A DNA stretch of 64,000 nucleotides from Marinicella meishanensis (GTDB lineage: Bacteria; Pseudomonadota; Gammaproteobacteria; Xanthomonadales; Marinicellaceae): positions 496,001 to 560,000 of the forward strand of contig NZ_JAIOUV010000001.1 in assembly GCF_019931145.1 (NCBI RefSeq), in the 5' to 3' direction. The notes below the pieces were generated by a model. It made no database searches. It was not told the origin of the DNA and worked only from the letters and a program-made list of their open reading frames with translations. Below are positions 35,686 through 44,445 of this stretch, piece by piece. Numbering within the stretch: the first letter of the stretch is position 1; every line of letters begins with the position of its first letter. Both the position numbers and the translations under genes were made by a program.

Positions 35686-36624
35686 TCACACCTCCTGCAG
35701 GTTGATCAGGGCACTCATGCCCGGTAACAAACCAATGTCATCGGCCCCATCGAGGCTGATTTCAATTTCATAATACAAGCCATCACCCCATTCTTTTTTG
35801 TCCCTGCCACCGGATGAGATGTCAGAAATTTCGCCGATCAGGCGGGCATCGGGTAAGGCATCAAACGACACATCGACGGTTTTGCCGGTGGTGATTTTCG
35901 GCAGGTCGATGGCATTGACCCAGGCTTTGACGCGCATGTTTTGTTTCTTGGATACCCGCATGATTTCCATGCCGCTGTTGGCTTGGTCGCCGACCTGAAA
36001 TTTGCTGCCGGTGAACGGGTGGGAGCCATATATCACATAACCGGCTTGGGTGGCTTTGATGCTCAATGACTCCAGTTCGGACTGCCAGTGGGCCAGGTCG
36101 TTTTGTTTTTGTTCCAACCCCAATTCGAATTCCAACATCTTTTCTTGTTTTTTCTGTTGAGTGGCAGCCAGTTCATTTTCCGCATCATCCAAGTCCTTGA
36201 TCGATTTTTTCAAGGTCAATTGCCGTTCTTTGTACTCCAGTTCGCCGATGAAGTTGACCGGCACATCGGCCTTCAGCTGCGCCACCTGGCGGTCCACTTT
36301 GGCTCTCTCGAAGGCCAGATTGGCGTTGTTCAGATCAATGTCCAGTTGGATCATGTCGCGTTTGGCGCTGGCTTTGAACACATCCAATTGTTCCACCTTG
36401 CTTTCAATGGTGCTGTCCAGTTCACTGCCGTCGATGCGCACCAGGAAATCGCCGGGTTCGACGAAGGTGCCTTCTTCCACCATTTCACTGATTTTGCCTT
36501 GCCAGGAGCGGACTTGGGGCATGTTGATGATTTGGGTTTGGCTGGATTCAACCACCCCGGTGAACATGGCCGCTTGGTTGGGCCAACTGATGATCAGTAA
36601 GCTGATGGCTAACAGAGTTTTCAT
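35686..36624 (-). CDS. HlyD-family adaptor, first copy
   Basis: The 312-residue product has a signal peptide (about 1-18, LLAISLLIISWPNQAA). The plan is the same as the next gene: a lipoyl half (EEGTFVEPGDFLVRIDGSEL), a long coiled-coil hairpin (about 60-165), then YVIYGSHPFTGSKFQVGD and a beta-barrel (TVDVSFDALPDARLIGEISD). It ends soon after PGMSALINL. The ATG at 36624 overlaps the ATPase stop (ATGA) and the next adaptor starts 1 nt after its stop, so all are translated from one mRNA. Confidence 0.85.
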   Translation of the reverse strand: MKTLLAISLLIISWPNQAAMFTGVVESSQTQIINMPQVRSWQGKISEMVEEGTFVEPGDFLVRIDGSELDSTIESKVEQLDVFKASAKRDMIQLDIDLNNANLAFERAKVDRQVAQLKADVPVNFIGELEYKERQLTLKKSIKDLDDAENELAATQQKKQEKMLEFELGLEQKQNDLAHWQSELESLSIKATQAGYVIYGSHPFTGSKFQVGDQANSGMEIMRVSKKQNMRVKAWVNAIDLPKITTGKTVDVSFDALPDARLIGEISDISSGGRDKKEWGDGLYYEIEISLDGADDIGLLPGMSALINLQEV

Positions 36625-37286
36625 GCGATGATCTTCCCGTCTAAAAAGTGGATGGTGCGCCCCGCATTTTCTGCAATGTCGGGTTCGTGGGTCACCATCA
36701 CGATGGTTTGGCCGCCTTGGTTGAGCGACACCAATAAGTCGATGATTTGTTGCGATATGGCGCTGTCCAGATTACCGGTGGGCTCATCGGCCAGTAACAC
36801 CGCTGGCTGGTTGATTAAGGAACGGGCAATGGCCACCCGTTGGATTTGGCCACCGGACATTTCATTGGGCATGTGGTGCAGGCGTTCACCCAAGCCGACT
36901 TGATGTAACAGGTCTTTGGCGCGTTCTTCGCCGCCGCGTTGTTTGGCCGGCGATGCAAAGCGCAAGGGCACCATCACGTTTTCCAGGGCACTGAGCCGAG
37001 GCAACAGGTGAAAGCCCTGAAACACGAAGCCGATGTGGTCATTGCGGATTTTCGACAAGGCGTCGTCATCCAGTGAACTGACGTCTTGTCCGGCCAGGGT
37101 GTAGTGGCCAGAGGTGGGTTTGTCCATGCACCCCAGGATGTTGAGCATGGTGGATTTGCCGGACCCTGAACGGCCCATGATGGCAACAAATTCACCGGTG
37201 TCGATGGTCAAATCAACGGCATCCAAAGCCGTGATTGTTTCTCCTTGGGTTTGGTAAATTTTTGAAATTTTGGTTAACTCCAACAT
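36621..37286 (-). CDS. ABC transporter ATPase, LolD/MacB type
   Basis: The 221-residue product is a complete ABC ATPase. It has Walker A GRSGSGKSTML (about 38-48), the Q-loop in IGFVFQGFHLL, the signature MSGGQIQRVAIARSL, Walker B VLLADEPTGNLD, and an H-loop in VMVTHEPDIAE. The sequence pattern is that of the LolD/MacB/FtsE exporter group. It is the first gene of the five-gene operon. ATP hydrolysis here should drive the MacB-like permease. Confidence 0.92.
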   Translation of the reverse strand: MLELTKISKIYQTQGETITALDAVDLTIDTGEFVAIMGRSGSGKSTMLNILGCMDKPTSGHYTLAGQDVSSLDDDALSKIRNDHIGFVFQGFHLLPRLSALENVMVPLRFASPAKQRGGEERAKDLLHQVGLGERLHHMPNEMSGGQIQRVAIARSLINQPAVLLADEPTGNLDSAISQQIIDLLVSLNQGGQTIVMVTHEPDIAENAGRTIHFLDGKIIA

Positions 37287-37521
37287 CCGTGCACATGCCC
37301 CTCAAAAATATGCTTAGCCTAGCCATTACTGGCCATGATCAACAGTGTCAAAAGTCAGCATTGGCCGAATGCCAGATCCCATTTTTCATCCAGGGGTGGC
37401 CGGTTCTGCTACCTATACGCTCATCACTTTGGGCCACCAATGGGCCACAAAGTTCATTCATTCTACGGCAAGACTGTGCATGAATTGTGAAGGGACCGTG
37501 TTAACAGGCCCTAGGGACCGC

Positions 37522-38235
37522 CTAGGGAATACACAGCGCCAACACCGCCTGCAATTCGGTGAAAAAACGGTTGTCGCTTGGCAGCAAGCCATGCGACCAC
37601 CAGGGCGCCAGCATGATCCACACCCCCAACATCAATATGAACAGCCCGGCAGCACCGCGCAACCAGGTGGCTTGGGGGCTTTGCAGCCAGCGTTGCAGCA
37701 ACTGGCGAGACCACAACAAAGGCAACACCGTGCCCAAGCCAAAAAACAGCATGAAGCTGGCGCCGCGAAGCACATCGGCGGTGGTGGCGGCAATGATCAA
37801 CATGCCATACAACAAGCCACAAGGAATCAGTCCCCACAGCATGCCTTTGAGCAGCACTTGGCCAGGGCTGTTGGCCTGTTGGATGCGTTGCAATCGGGCC
37901 GCCACTTTGGGCCAGAAGGGCAGGGGTTTTTGCACCACCAGCCATCGGGCTTTGTTTTTGAACAAGATCACCATGGCCGACAGCACCAACATGCCACCCA
38001 TCAGCAAGCGCAAAAAAGTGCCCCACACCCCGAGCTCCAAGCGCAAACTGGCGCCTTGGATCACCCCGGCAAACAGCCCTCCCAACAGGGTGTAAGTGAG
38101 CACGCGGCCGAGGTTGGTCAACATCGTTTGGCGGGTGTTTTGTTGTTGGCAAATGGCGGCACACAAACCGCCGCACATGGCGATGCAATGAAAGCCTGAA
38201 AAAAAGCCAATCAACAACGGGGTGATGGCCGACAT
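37522..38235 (-). CDS. TauE/SafE-family membrane protein of the cbb3 cluster
   Basis: The product is 237 residues with six or so helices. The first helix carries FFSGFHCIAMCGGLCAA, the Cys-containing motif common to the DsbD-like/SafE membrane proteins often encoded at the end of cco operons. A second Cys-containing helix reads GMLWGLIPCGLLYGML. Related proteins are thought to serve in metal or redox handling for cytochrome oxidase assembly. The true role here is unproven. ATG 38235 is chosen over an upstream TTG. It starts 6 nt after the ccoS stop, so it is the last gene of the operon. Confidence 0.82.
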   Translation of the reverse strand: MSAITPLLIGFFSGFHCIAMCGGLCAAICQQQNTRQTMLTNLGRVLTYTLLGGLFAGVIQGASLRLELGVWGTFLRLLMGGMLVLSAMVILFKNKARWLVVQKPLPFWPKVAARLQRIQQANSPGQVLLKGMLWGLIPCGLLYGMLIIAATTADVLRGASFMLFFGLGTVLPLLWSRQLLQRWLQSPQATWLRGAAGLFILMLGVWIMLAPWWSHGLLPSDNRFFTELQAVLALCIP

Positions 38236-38241
38236 CAAGGC

Positions 38242-38460
38242 TCAGTCCTGATCAGATTGGGTTTCGGTCTTGGCCACCTTGGATTCATCTGGGGGCGTCG
38301 TTTCGGTGGGCTGGTTCGGCTTGGGGTCGTCTTCCAAGATGGCATAGGCCGGGCTGTCCAAATCATCGAATTGGTTTTTGTTGATGGCCCAAAAGATGGC
38401 CCACACGGCCACACCGGCCAGCACCAGGCTGAGCAAAACCAAGACAAATACCATGTTCAT
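38242..38460 (-). CDS. ccoS: CcoS, cbb3 oxidase maturation protein
   Basis: The 72-residue product has one N-terminal helix (about 3-25) followed by NKNQFDDLDSPAYAIL, the conserved core of CcoS. The rest is an acidic, Pro/Thr-rich tail. CcoS is needed to insert haem and copper into cbb3 oxidase. It is encoded directly after ccoI with an AGGAG ribosome site before ATG 38460. Confidence 0.9.
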   Translation of the reverse strand: MNMVFVLVLLSLVLAGVAVWAIFWAINKNQFDDLDSPAYAILEDDPKPNQPTETTPPDESKVAKTETQSDQD

Positions 38461-38470
38461 GAAGCAACTC

Positions 38471-40849
38471 CTAAGACAACAAGCGCCGTGAATTCAGCAC
38501 CACCAACAACGAGCTCAACGACATGCCGATGGCCGCCATCCAGGGCGCCAACAGCCCCATCATGGCAATCGGGGTGACACTGACATTATAAACCAAGGAC
38601 CATATCAAGTTCTGTTTGATGATCGATTGCGTCCGCCGTGAGCCTTCGGCGACCTGAATCAAGGGCTGCAACGATTTACCCAGCACGATCAAGTCCGCGG
38701 CCGAATGCGCCAGGTAAGCGCCTTGTTTCAAACTGATGGAGACATCGGCCTGCGACAACACCGGCGCGTCGTTGACCCCATCACCGACCATCACACAGCG
38801 TTGGCCTTGTTGTTGGCGTTGAGAGAGGTGGTTGATCTTGTCTTCGGCGCTGAGGCCGCCATGGGCCCGATCAATGCCCAACAGCTGTTGCCAATGGGCC
38901 ACGGTGTCAGGGTGATCGCCACTGAGGATGGTCAATTCTTTGTTGTGCTCACGCAGCCATTGCAACAAGGCTTTGACCCCATCACGCACCGCCACCTGAC
39001 ACTCAAACACCGCCACCAGCTGGTCATCACAGGCCAGATACACTCCCGTATTTTGCGGGTCGATCGCCACTGGGCTCAGTGCCACACCTGACTCCTGCAG
39101 CCAGGCCAGCGAACCCATCATCCAGCGCCGGCCTTGCAGCGTGCCAGCCACCCCGCGACCGGTGGCCGCCAGGGCGTCGGTAACCGGCAACACCGTGCCA
39201 TCGGTGAAGGCCGAGGCGATGGGGTGGTTGCTGATTTGTTGCAAGGAGTGGGTGATGTCGGCCAGTGCATGGCCGGTTTGGTGTTCATGGATTTTGACCA
39301 CGGTTAATTGTTCGCTGGACAGGGTACCGGTCTTGTCAAAAAACCAGTGGTCGATGTGGTTGAGCTGGGTGATGGCTTCGGTGTCATTGACCAGCACGCC
39401 TTGGTGCAGCCAATTGACCCCGGCGGCCGTCAATGCAGTCGGCGTGGCCAATGACAAAGCACAGGGGCAGGTGGCGATCAGCACCGCCAGCAGCGCGGTC
39501 ATCAAACCATCCACTTGGTTGATTCCATACCACAGAGCGGTGGCCAAGGCCAACACTAGCACCCCAGCCACAAAGTAACTGGCGATCTGATCAACCAATT
39601 GTAAACTGCGCGGTTTTTTGCTTTGGGCCTGTTCCATCAGATCGGCCAGTTTGGCCAAAAAACTGTCCTCGTTGTTGACCGTGGTGCGCAGTGTGATGTG
39701 GCCGCTTTCCCAGCCGGAACCGGCATACAACAAGTCACCGACGCTTTTGTGCAGCGCTTTGGATTCGCCCGTCAGCAAAGCCTCATTGACCCGGCCTGAT
39801 CCGGTGGTGATGAGGCCATCGCAAGGCACCGTATCCCCGGGTTTGACCCACAGCAGATCGCCTTTGTTGATTTGGTTTAAAGGCACGGTTTGGACTTGTT
39901 GCTGGGCATCCAGTCGTTCGGCACTGACCGGCACCAAGGCAAACAAAGACTCCCGCACATTCATGCCCCTGTGCCGCACTTGCGATTCAATGTAGCGTCC
40001 CAACAACAAGAAAAACACAAACATCGCCATCGAATCAAAATACACGTGACCTTGTTGTTTGAAACTCAAATACAAGCTGACGAAGTAGGCCAGTGAAATG
40101 GACAAGGCCACCGGCACGTCCATGCCCAAATGTCGGTTTTTCAAATCCCGGATGGCATTGTTGATGAAGCCACTGCCGGCATAGAAATACACCAAGGTGG
40201 CGATCAGCAGGCTGATCATCAGGAAGAAGCGTTGGATGTGGGGCGCCACGGTGAAGGCGTCGGGTGAATACAGCGGCACCGCCAGGGTCATGATGAACAT
40301 CATGCCGAAACCCGCCACCGCGATTTTTTTCAATTGCGATTTGCGTTCGGCATCGGCGCTGTTTTCAGATGCTTGTTGTTGCATGGGGTGGTAGCCCAAG
40401 CCGCTGATTTGGGCAAACAGTTCACTTAATTGAATCTGCTCGGGGTCAAACACCACCTGCATGTTTTGTGTCACCGCATTGATGTGCAAGTCCGCCACCC
40501 CGGCCCAGTTGCCCAACACCTTTTGTAACAGCCAGCCACAGGCGCTGCAGTACATGCCTTCAATCTTGATGGTGATCCGTCGGTGTTGCCCATCGACCGC
40601 TTGGGTGATGGCAGCAAACACCTCCGGCGCATCCAGGTGTTGCCATTGATCGGCGCGGGTGTCTTGGACCCGCTCACCGGGTGTTTGATCGGCGCGGTAT
40701 TGGTAAAACACGTCGTGGTCGTTGGCGGCCAGGAATTGGGCCACGGCTTGGCAGCCGATGCAACACATGGGTTGTTCTTCACCGGCTATTTGGGCGGTTA
40801 AGTGGACGCCTTTGGGCACCGTTTCACCGCAGTGAAAACAGGCGGTCAT
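38471..40849 (-). CDS. ccoI: CcoI, copper-exporting P1B-type ATPase
   Basis: The 792-residue product delivers copper for CcoN assembly. It has an N-terminal Cys-rich metal domain (CFHCG, CCIGC), an HMA-like domain with MYCSACGWLL, and eight helices. It also has a TGES loop, the channel motif CPCALSLATP and the phosphorylation site DKTGTLSSEQ. The GDGVNDAPVLSQADVSISLK motif lies near the C terminus. It sits between ccoH and ccoS, as in most cco clusters. No CopZ-like chaperone is visible beside it. Confidence 0.95.
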   Translation of the reverse strand: MTACFHCGETVPKGVHLTAQIAGEEQPMCCIGCQAVAQFLAANDHDVFYQYRADQTPGERVQDTRADQWQHLDAPEVFAAITQAVDGQHRRITIKIEGMYCSACGWLLQKVLGNWAGVADLHINAVTQNMQVVFDPEQIQLSELFAQISGLGYHPMQQQASENSADAERKSQLKKIAVAGFGMMFIMTLAVPLYSPDAFTVAPHIQRFFLMISLLIATLVYFYAGSGFINNAIRDLKNRHLGMDVPVALSISLAYFVSLYLSFKQQGHVYFDSMAMFVFFLLLGRYIESQVRHRGMNVRESLFALVPVSAERLDAQQQVQTVPLNQINKGDLLWVKPGDTVPCDGLITTGSGRVNEALLTGESKALHKSVGDLLYAGSGWESGHITLRTTVNNEDSFLAKLADLMEQAQSKKPRSLQLVDQIASYFVAGVLVLALATALWYGINQVDGLMTALLAVLIATCPCALSLATPTALTAAGVNWLHQGVLVNDTEAITQLNHIDHWFFDKTGTLSSEQLTVVKIHEHQTGHALADITHSLQQISNHPIASAFTDGTVLPVTDALAATGRGVAGTLQGRRWMMGSLAWLQESGVALSPVAIDPQNTGVYLACDDQLVAVFECQVAVRDGVKALLQWLREHNKELTILSGDHPDTVAHWQQLLGIDRAHGGLSAEDKINHLSQRQQQGQRCVMVGDGVNDAPVLSQADVSISLKQGAYLAHSAADLIVLGKSLQPLIQVAEGSRRTQSIIKQNLIWSLVYNVSVTPIAMMGLLAPWMAAIGMSLSSLLVVLNSRRLLS

Positions 40850-40851
40850 GG

Positions 40852-41043
40852 TCAGTCTTTTTCGATTTGAAATTTATTCTGTTTGACGATGACTTGGGGC
40901 GCGTTTTGTTGGGCCACATAGACGGTGTACAAGCCAGCGACCACCGCCGATGCCGGCAGTGAAATCACAAACCAAACCCATGGGTGTTTGTACCAGGGCA
41001 AAGGTTTTTTGGGTGAGGTGTTTGAGGGTGAGATTTGGTTCAT
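40852..41043 (-). CDS. ccoH: CcoH-like/FixH-like short membrane protein
   Basis: The product is only 63 residues. It matches the N-terminal part of FixH/CcoH: PWYKHPWVWFVISLPASAVVAGLYTVYVA is a single helix preceded by the conserved W-Y-x-x-PW. The usual periplasmic domain of about 100 residues is missing, and the frame ends with a stop two bases before ccoI. No continuation was seen in other frames. It may be a functional short form, or a truncated gene kept by position. CcoH stabilises the oxidase during assembly. Confidence 0.8.
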   Translation of the reverse strand: MNQISPSNTSPKKPLPWYKHPWVWFVISLPASAVVAGLYTVYVAQQNAPQVIVKQNKFQIEKD

Positions 41044-42443
41044 TTTTTATACCCAAAGTATTTGATGTTTTCGGAGGTGTTTTCACCGCTGGCTGCCACG
41101 TCACTCACCGTCACAGTGATGCCGTGAATGCGTTGGTTGGCCACTTGTTTGCTGGCGCGGATTTTCATCGGCACGATGACCAACTCTCCCGGTGCCGCAG
41201 ACACCGTTTGATCAGCCAAGCCCAACACCACTTCCAGGCCGTCCAGCCCAGTGGCCTGGACCGCATATTCGGTGGCTTCGGTGCCTTTGTTCATCACTTT
41301 TAAAGTGTACACATTTTCAATGGTGTTTGCATCCACCACCCGGTAAAAGCTGTTGCGATCGTGGATCACATTCATGTCTATGGCGCTGCGGTTGGCCAGT
41401 GACACCCCAAAAGCAGTCACCAAGCCGAGCAAGATGACCATATATATCAGGGTTCTGGGTCGCAAAATGTGGGTCGGCTTGCCTTGCAGGGCATTTTCGG
41501 TGGTGTATTTGATCAGCCCCTTGGGCATGCCGCTTTTTTCCATGACCTCATCACAGGCGTCGATGCAAGCGGCGCAAGCGATGCATTCGTATTGCAGGCC
41601 ATCGCGGATGTCGATGCCGGTGGGGCACACCTGCACACACATCGTGCAATCGATGCAGTCACCTGGGGCCTCGCTTTCGCGGCGTTTTTTGCCGCGCATG
41701 CGCGGTTCACCGCGTTGCTCATCATAGGAGATGATCAACGTTTCTTTGTCGAACATGGCGCTTTGGAAGCGCGCGTAGGGGCACATGTACAGGCACACCT
41801 GTTCCCGTAAAAACCCGGCATTGCCATAGGTGGCCAGGGCGTAAAAAAACAACCAAAACGTTTCCCACGGGCCCATGGTCCATTGCCAGATGTGCTCGGC
41901 CAGTTCTTTGATGGGGGTGAAAAACCCAACAAAGGTGAAGCCGGTCCACAAGGCAAAGGTGATCCAGAGGAATTGTTTGCTGCCCTTGCGCAGGATCTTT
42001 TCCCGGGTCCATGGTCCTTTGTCCAGCTTCATGCGTTTGTTGCGGTTGCCTTCGGTCCATTGTTCCAGCCAAATGAACACCTCAGTCCACACCGTTTGCG
42101 GGCAGGCATAGCCACACCACAGCCGGCCGGCCAGGGCGGTGAAGAAAAACAGCGCAAAGGCGGCGATGATCAGCATCAACGCCAAGAAGATGAAATCCTG
42201 TGGCCACAGGGTCAGGCCGAAGATGTAAAAACGCCTTTGCGGCAGGTCGAACAAGATGGCTTGTTGCTCGCCCCAAGTGATCCAGGGCAACACATAAAAC
42301 AGACCCAACAGCACCCACACAGCCAGTTTGCGTTTGAACTGAAAGCGGCCCTTGATTTCTCTGGGGTACACTTTTTCATGGGCTTTGTACAAGCTCAGTT
42401 CGATGGTTTCGTCTGGGCTGTTGGTTTCGGCTTGCTTGGACAT
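41040..42443 (-). CDS. ccoG: CcoG, cbb3 oxidase accessory ferredoxin-like protein
   Basis: The 467-residue product has five to six helices and two [4Fe-4S] motifs: CIDCTMCVQVCPTG and, further on, CIACAACIDACDE. The CGYACPQTVWTEVF segment is also conserved. The C-terminal Ig-like domain (about 345-467) matches CcoG/FixG/RdxA. The protein reduces copper for oxidase assembly. It starts 3 nt after the preceding orf and overlaps ccoH by 4 nt. Confidence 0.95.
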   Translation of the reverse strand: MSKQAETNSPDETIELSLYKAHEKVYPREIKGRFQFKRKLAVWVLLGLFYVLPWITWGEQQAILFDLPQRRFYIFGLTLWPQDFIFLALMLIIAAFALFFFTALAGRLWCGYACPQTVWTEVFIWLEQWTEGNRNKRMKLDKGPWTREKILRKGSKQFLWITFALWTGFTFVGFFTPIKELAEHIWQWTMGPWETFWLFFYALATYGNAGFLREQVCLYMCPYARFQSAMFDKETLIISYDEQRGEPRMRGKKRRESEAPGDCIDCTMCVQVCPTGIDIRDGLQYECIACAACIDACDEVMEKSGMPKGLIKYTTENALQGKPTHILRPRTLIYMVILLGLVTAFGVSLANRSAIDMNVIHDRNSFYRVVDANTIENVYTLKVMNKGTEATEYAVQATGLDGLEVVLGLADQTVSAAPGELVIVPMKIRASKQVANQRIHGITVTVSDVAASGENTSENIKYFGYKK

Positions 42444-42446
42444 GGG

Positions 42447-42761
42447 TCAGGTGTGTGGGTTGCGTTTGGCCAAACGGGTTCGGGGCAGGGCCAGCACCAC
42501 CCCGGCGAACAACGCCGCCAGGAAGGTGAAAGCCCAAAAAAAGGCAAAGCCCAAGGCATAACCCTGCCAAGGGCTGAGGTCCACGGCAAAACTGGACAAT
42601 TGACCCAGATAGGCCGGATCAAACAAGGCGAAAAACACCATGGACTCCACCGCGGCACAAAAAAATGAAACCCACAGCACAATGCCAATGCGCCGCCAAA
42701 AAATTCGTTTCAGTTGGCGCTCGTTGAAATCGCGGTTATGACTGATGGGTTCGGTGCTCAT
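42447..42761 (-). CDS. Small two- or three-helix membrane protein in the cco operon, unknown
   Basis: I do not recognise a named family. The 104-residue product has a basic N terminus (NERQLKRIFWRRIG), a helix (about 26-47), a short extramembrane part (DPAYLGQLSSFAVDLSPWQG) and a second helix (about 68-92, FAFFWAFTFLAALFAGVVLAL). It lies between ccoP and ccoG with no gap for another promoter, so it is co-transcribed with the oxidase genes. Placement suggests a role in oxidase assembly or stability. Confidence 0.75.
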   Translation of the reverse strand: MSTEPISHNRDFNERQLKRIFWRRIGIVLWVSFFCAAVESMVFFALFDPAYLGQLSSFAVDLSPWQGYALGFAFFWAFTFLAALFAGVVLALPRTRLAKRNPHT

Positions 42762-42778
42762 GTGCTTGCTTTGCTCGA

Positions 42779-43663
42779 TCAGCGTTGATTCAATGAATAG
42801 ACATAAGCCGCCACCAGCTTGATGCGGTTTTCATCCAAGATGTCTTGTTGTGCGGGCATTTGGTTGTTGAAACCTTCATACAAGGCGGTCTCGATCACGT
42901 CAGACGAACCGTGCAACCAAATGTCATCGGTCAGGTTGGGGGCGCCAAACATGTCCAGGCCCTGGCCTTGTGGGCCATGACAGGCGGCACAGAACATGCC
43001 AAATTTGGCTTCACCTTCGCTGGCCAAAGCGGCATCGTGGTCAATGCCTGACAAGCTGCGCACATAGGCCGCGACTTGTTGGGTGCCGTCTTCACCCAAA
43101 GCCGGTGCGAAAGCGGGCATCACCCCAATGCGGCCGTTGTTCAAAGTGGTCAGGATGGCTTGGTAATCACCGCCCCAGTTCCAGTCGTCATCGGCCAGGT
43201 TGGGAAAGCCCACCGCCCCACCGGCATCCGAGCCATGACACTGGGCACAGTGGTTGGCAAAAATGCGCTGGCCAATCAGCATCGCCTGCTCGTCTTGGAT
43301 CAGCTGGTCAATGGGCTTGTTGATGAAGCCAGCAAAAGACCGGTTTCGCGCTTCGGTGTTGGCCGCATAGTTGGCTTCAAAACGATTGATTTGGGTCCAT
43401 TCTTTGCTGCCCTTGTAGTTGCCCAAACCGGGATACAAATACAGATAAACCACGGTGAATATGATGGTGAGGATGAACAACCACAGCCACCAACGGGGCA
43501 TGGGGTTGTCCCATTCCCGCAAATCACCGTCCCAAACATGTCCGGTGGTGTTGTCGGCGCGTTTTTCGGTTTTCTTTTTCGAAGTCGCAAACAACAACCA
43601 CAAATAGGCAATCAGGTGAAGGACCACCACAATGATTACTGTCCAATGCCAAAAATTACTCAT
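42779..43663 (-). CDS. ccoP: CcoP, cbb3 oxidase di-haem cytochrome c subunit
   Basis: The 294-residue product has two N-terminal membrane helices (about 5-27 and 55-80) and two haem-c sites, CAQCH (about 142) and CAACH (about 230), each with a downstream Met ligand candidate (NMP-type). It passes electrons to CcoO and then to CcoN. Start ATG 43663 was chosen because a GAGGAG site precedes it; upstream codons in the frame encode ccoQ overlap. It overlaps the ccoQ stop by 8 nt. Confidence 0.95.
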   Translation of the reverse strand: MSNFWHWTVIIVVVLHLIAYLWLLFATSKKKTEKRADNTTGHVWDGDLREWDNPMPRWWLWLFILTIIFTVVYLYLYPGLGNYKGSKEWTQINRFEANYAANTEARNRSFAGFINKPIDQLIQDEQAMLIGQRIFANHCAQCHGSDAGGAVGFPNLADDDWNWGGDYQAILTTLNNGRIGVMPAFAPALGEDGTQQVAAYVRSLSGIDHDAALASEGEAKFGMFCAACHGPQGQGLDMFGAPNLTDDIWLHGSSDVIETALYEGFNNQMPAQQDILDENRIKLVAAYVYSLNQR

Positions 43664-43820
43664 GGATCTTCTCCTCGGTTTCTGCTTTGATTTGCTCGTC
43701 ATCTTTCAAGGCGACGCGAGACGCTTCATCAAACTTGTTTTTGTTGTGTCGGCTCCAGGCCCACACCACGATGGCCAAAAACACCACCAGCAACAGGCCG
43801 GTATATATTCCACTGATCAT
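43656..43820 (-). CDS. ccoQ: CcoQ, cbb3 oxidase subunit IV
   Basis: The 54-residue product is one membrane helix (about 3-23, GIYTGLLLVVFLAIVVWAW) followed by SRHNKNKFDEASRVAL, the usual CcoQ/FixQ core, and an acidic tail. It stabilises the CcoP association. Start ATG 43820 gives the family length; the frame is open upstream without any matching sequence. Confidence 0.92.
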   Translation of the reverse strand: MISGIYTGLLLVVFLAIVVWAWSRHNKNKFDEASRVALKDDEQIKAETEEKIHE

Positions 43821-43830
43821 GCTGCAGTCC

Positions 43831-44445
43831 TCACTGATAGCTCTTGGGCATGGCGGTGCCCAAGTCCTGTAAATACGCCACCAAGGCATCCAGCTGGGTT
43901 TTGTCGGTCAAACTGGCGGCGGCGTTGGCGATCTCATCATCCGAATAGGGATGACCCAACATTTGCAACACTTCCATGCTGGCCACGGTTTCTTCGATGT
44001 CGACCGGGGTGTCGGCCAACCACGGATAACCCGGCATGTTGGAGGTGGGGACCACGGCACGCGGATCGATCAAGTGAATCTCATGCCATTCATCCGAATA
44101 GCGACCACCGACCCGAGCCAAATCCGGTCCGGTGCGTTTGGAGCCCCACTGGAAGGGCCGGTCATAAACCGACTCTCCGGCCACCGAATAGTGACCATAG
44201 CGCAAAGTCTCATCGACAAACGGTCGCACCTGTTGGGAGTGGCAGTTGTAGCAGCCTTCGGCCACATAGATGTTTTGTCCGGCCAGCTCCAAAGCATTGC
44301 GCGGTTCCAATCCAGGCACCGGTTCGACCACGCTGGCTTGGGTCATCAATGGGGCGATTTCCACGATGCCAGCGAAACTGATGACGATGGCCACCAACAC
44401 GCCCATCAGGCCGATGTTCTTTTCAATTTTTTCATGCTTGCTCAT
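43831..44445 (-). CDS. ccoO: CcoO, cbb3 oxidase mono-haem cytochrome c subunit
   Basis: The 204-residue product has one N-terminal helix (about 11-30), a haem-c site [15 protein letters not shown], and the axial Met region [34 protein letters not shown] is a CcoO signature. Its start overlaps the ccoN stop (ATGA). It accepts electrons from CcoP and passes them to CcoN. Confidence 0.95.
   Translation of the reverse strand: MSKHEKIEKNIGLMGVLVAIVISFAGIVEIAPLMTQASVVEPVPGLEPRNALELAGQNIYVAEGCYNCHSQQVRPFVDETLRYGHYSVAGESVYDRPFQWGSKRTGPDLARVGGRYSDEWHEIHLIDPRAVVPTSNMPGYPWLADTPVDIEETVASMEVLQMLGHPYSDDEIANAAASLTDKTQLDALVAYLQDLGTAMPKSYQ

Noticed and set aside
37345-38199. Plus ORF of 284 codons
   Set aside because: Antisense to the TauE/SafE gene; Gln/His/Arg-rich and without domain features.
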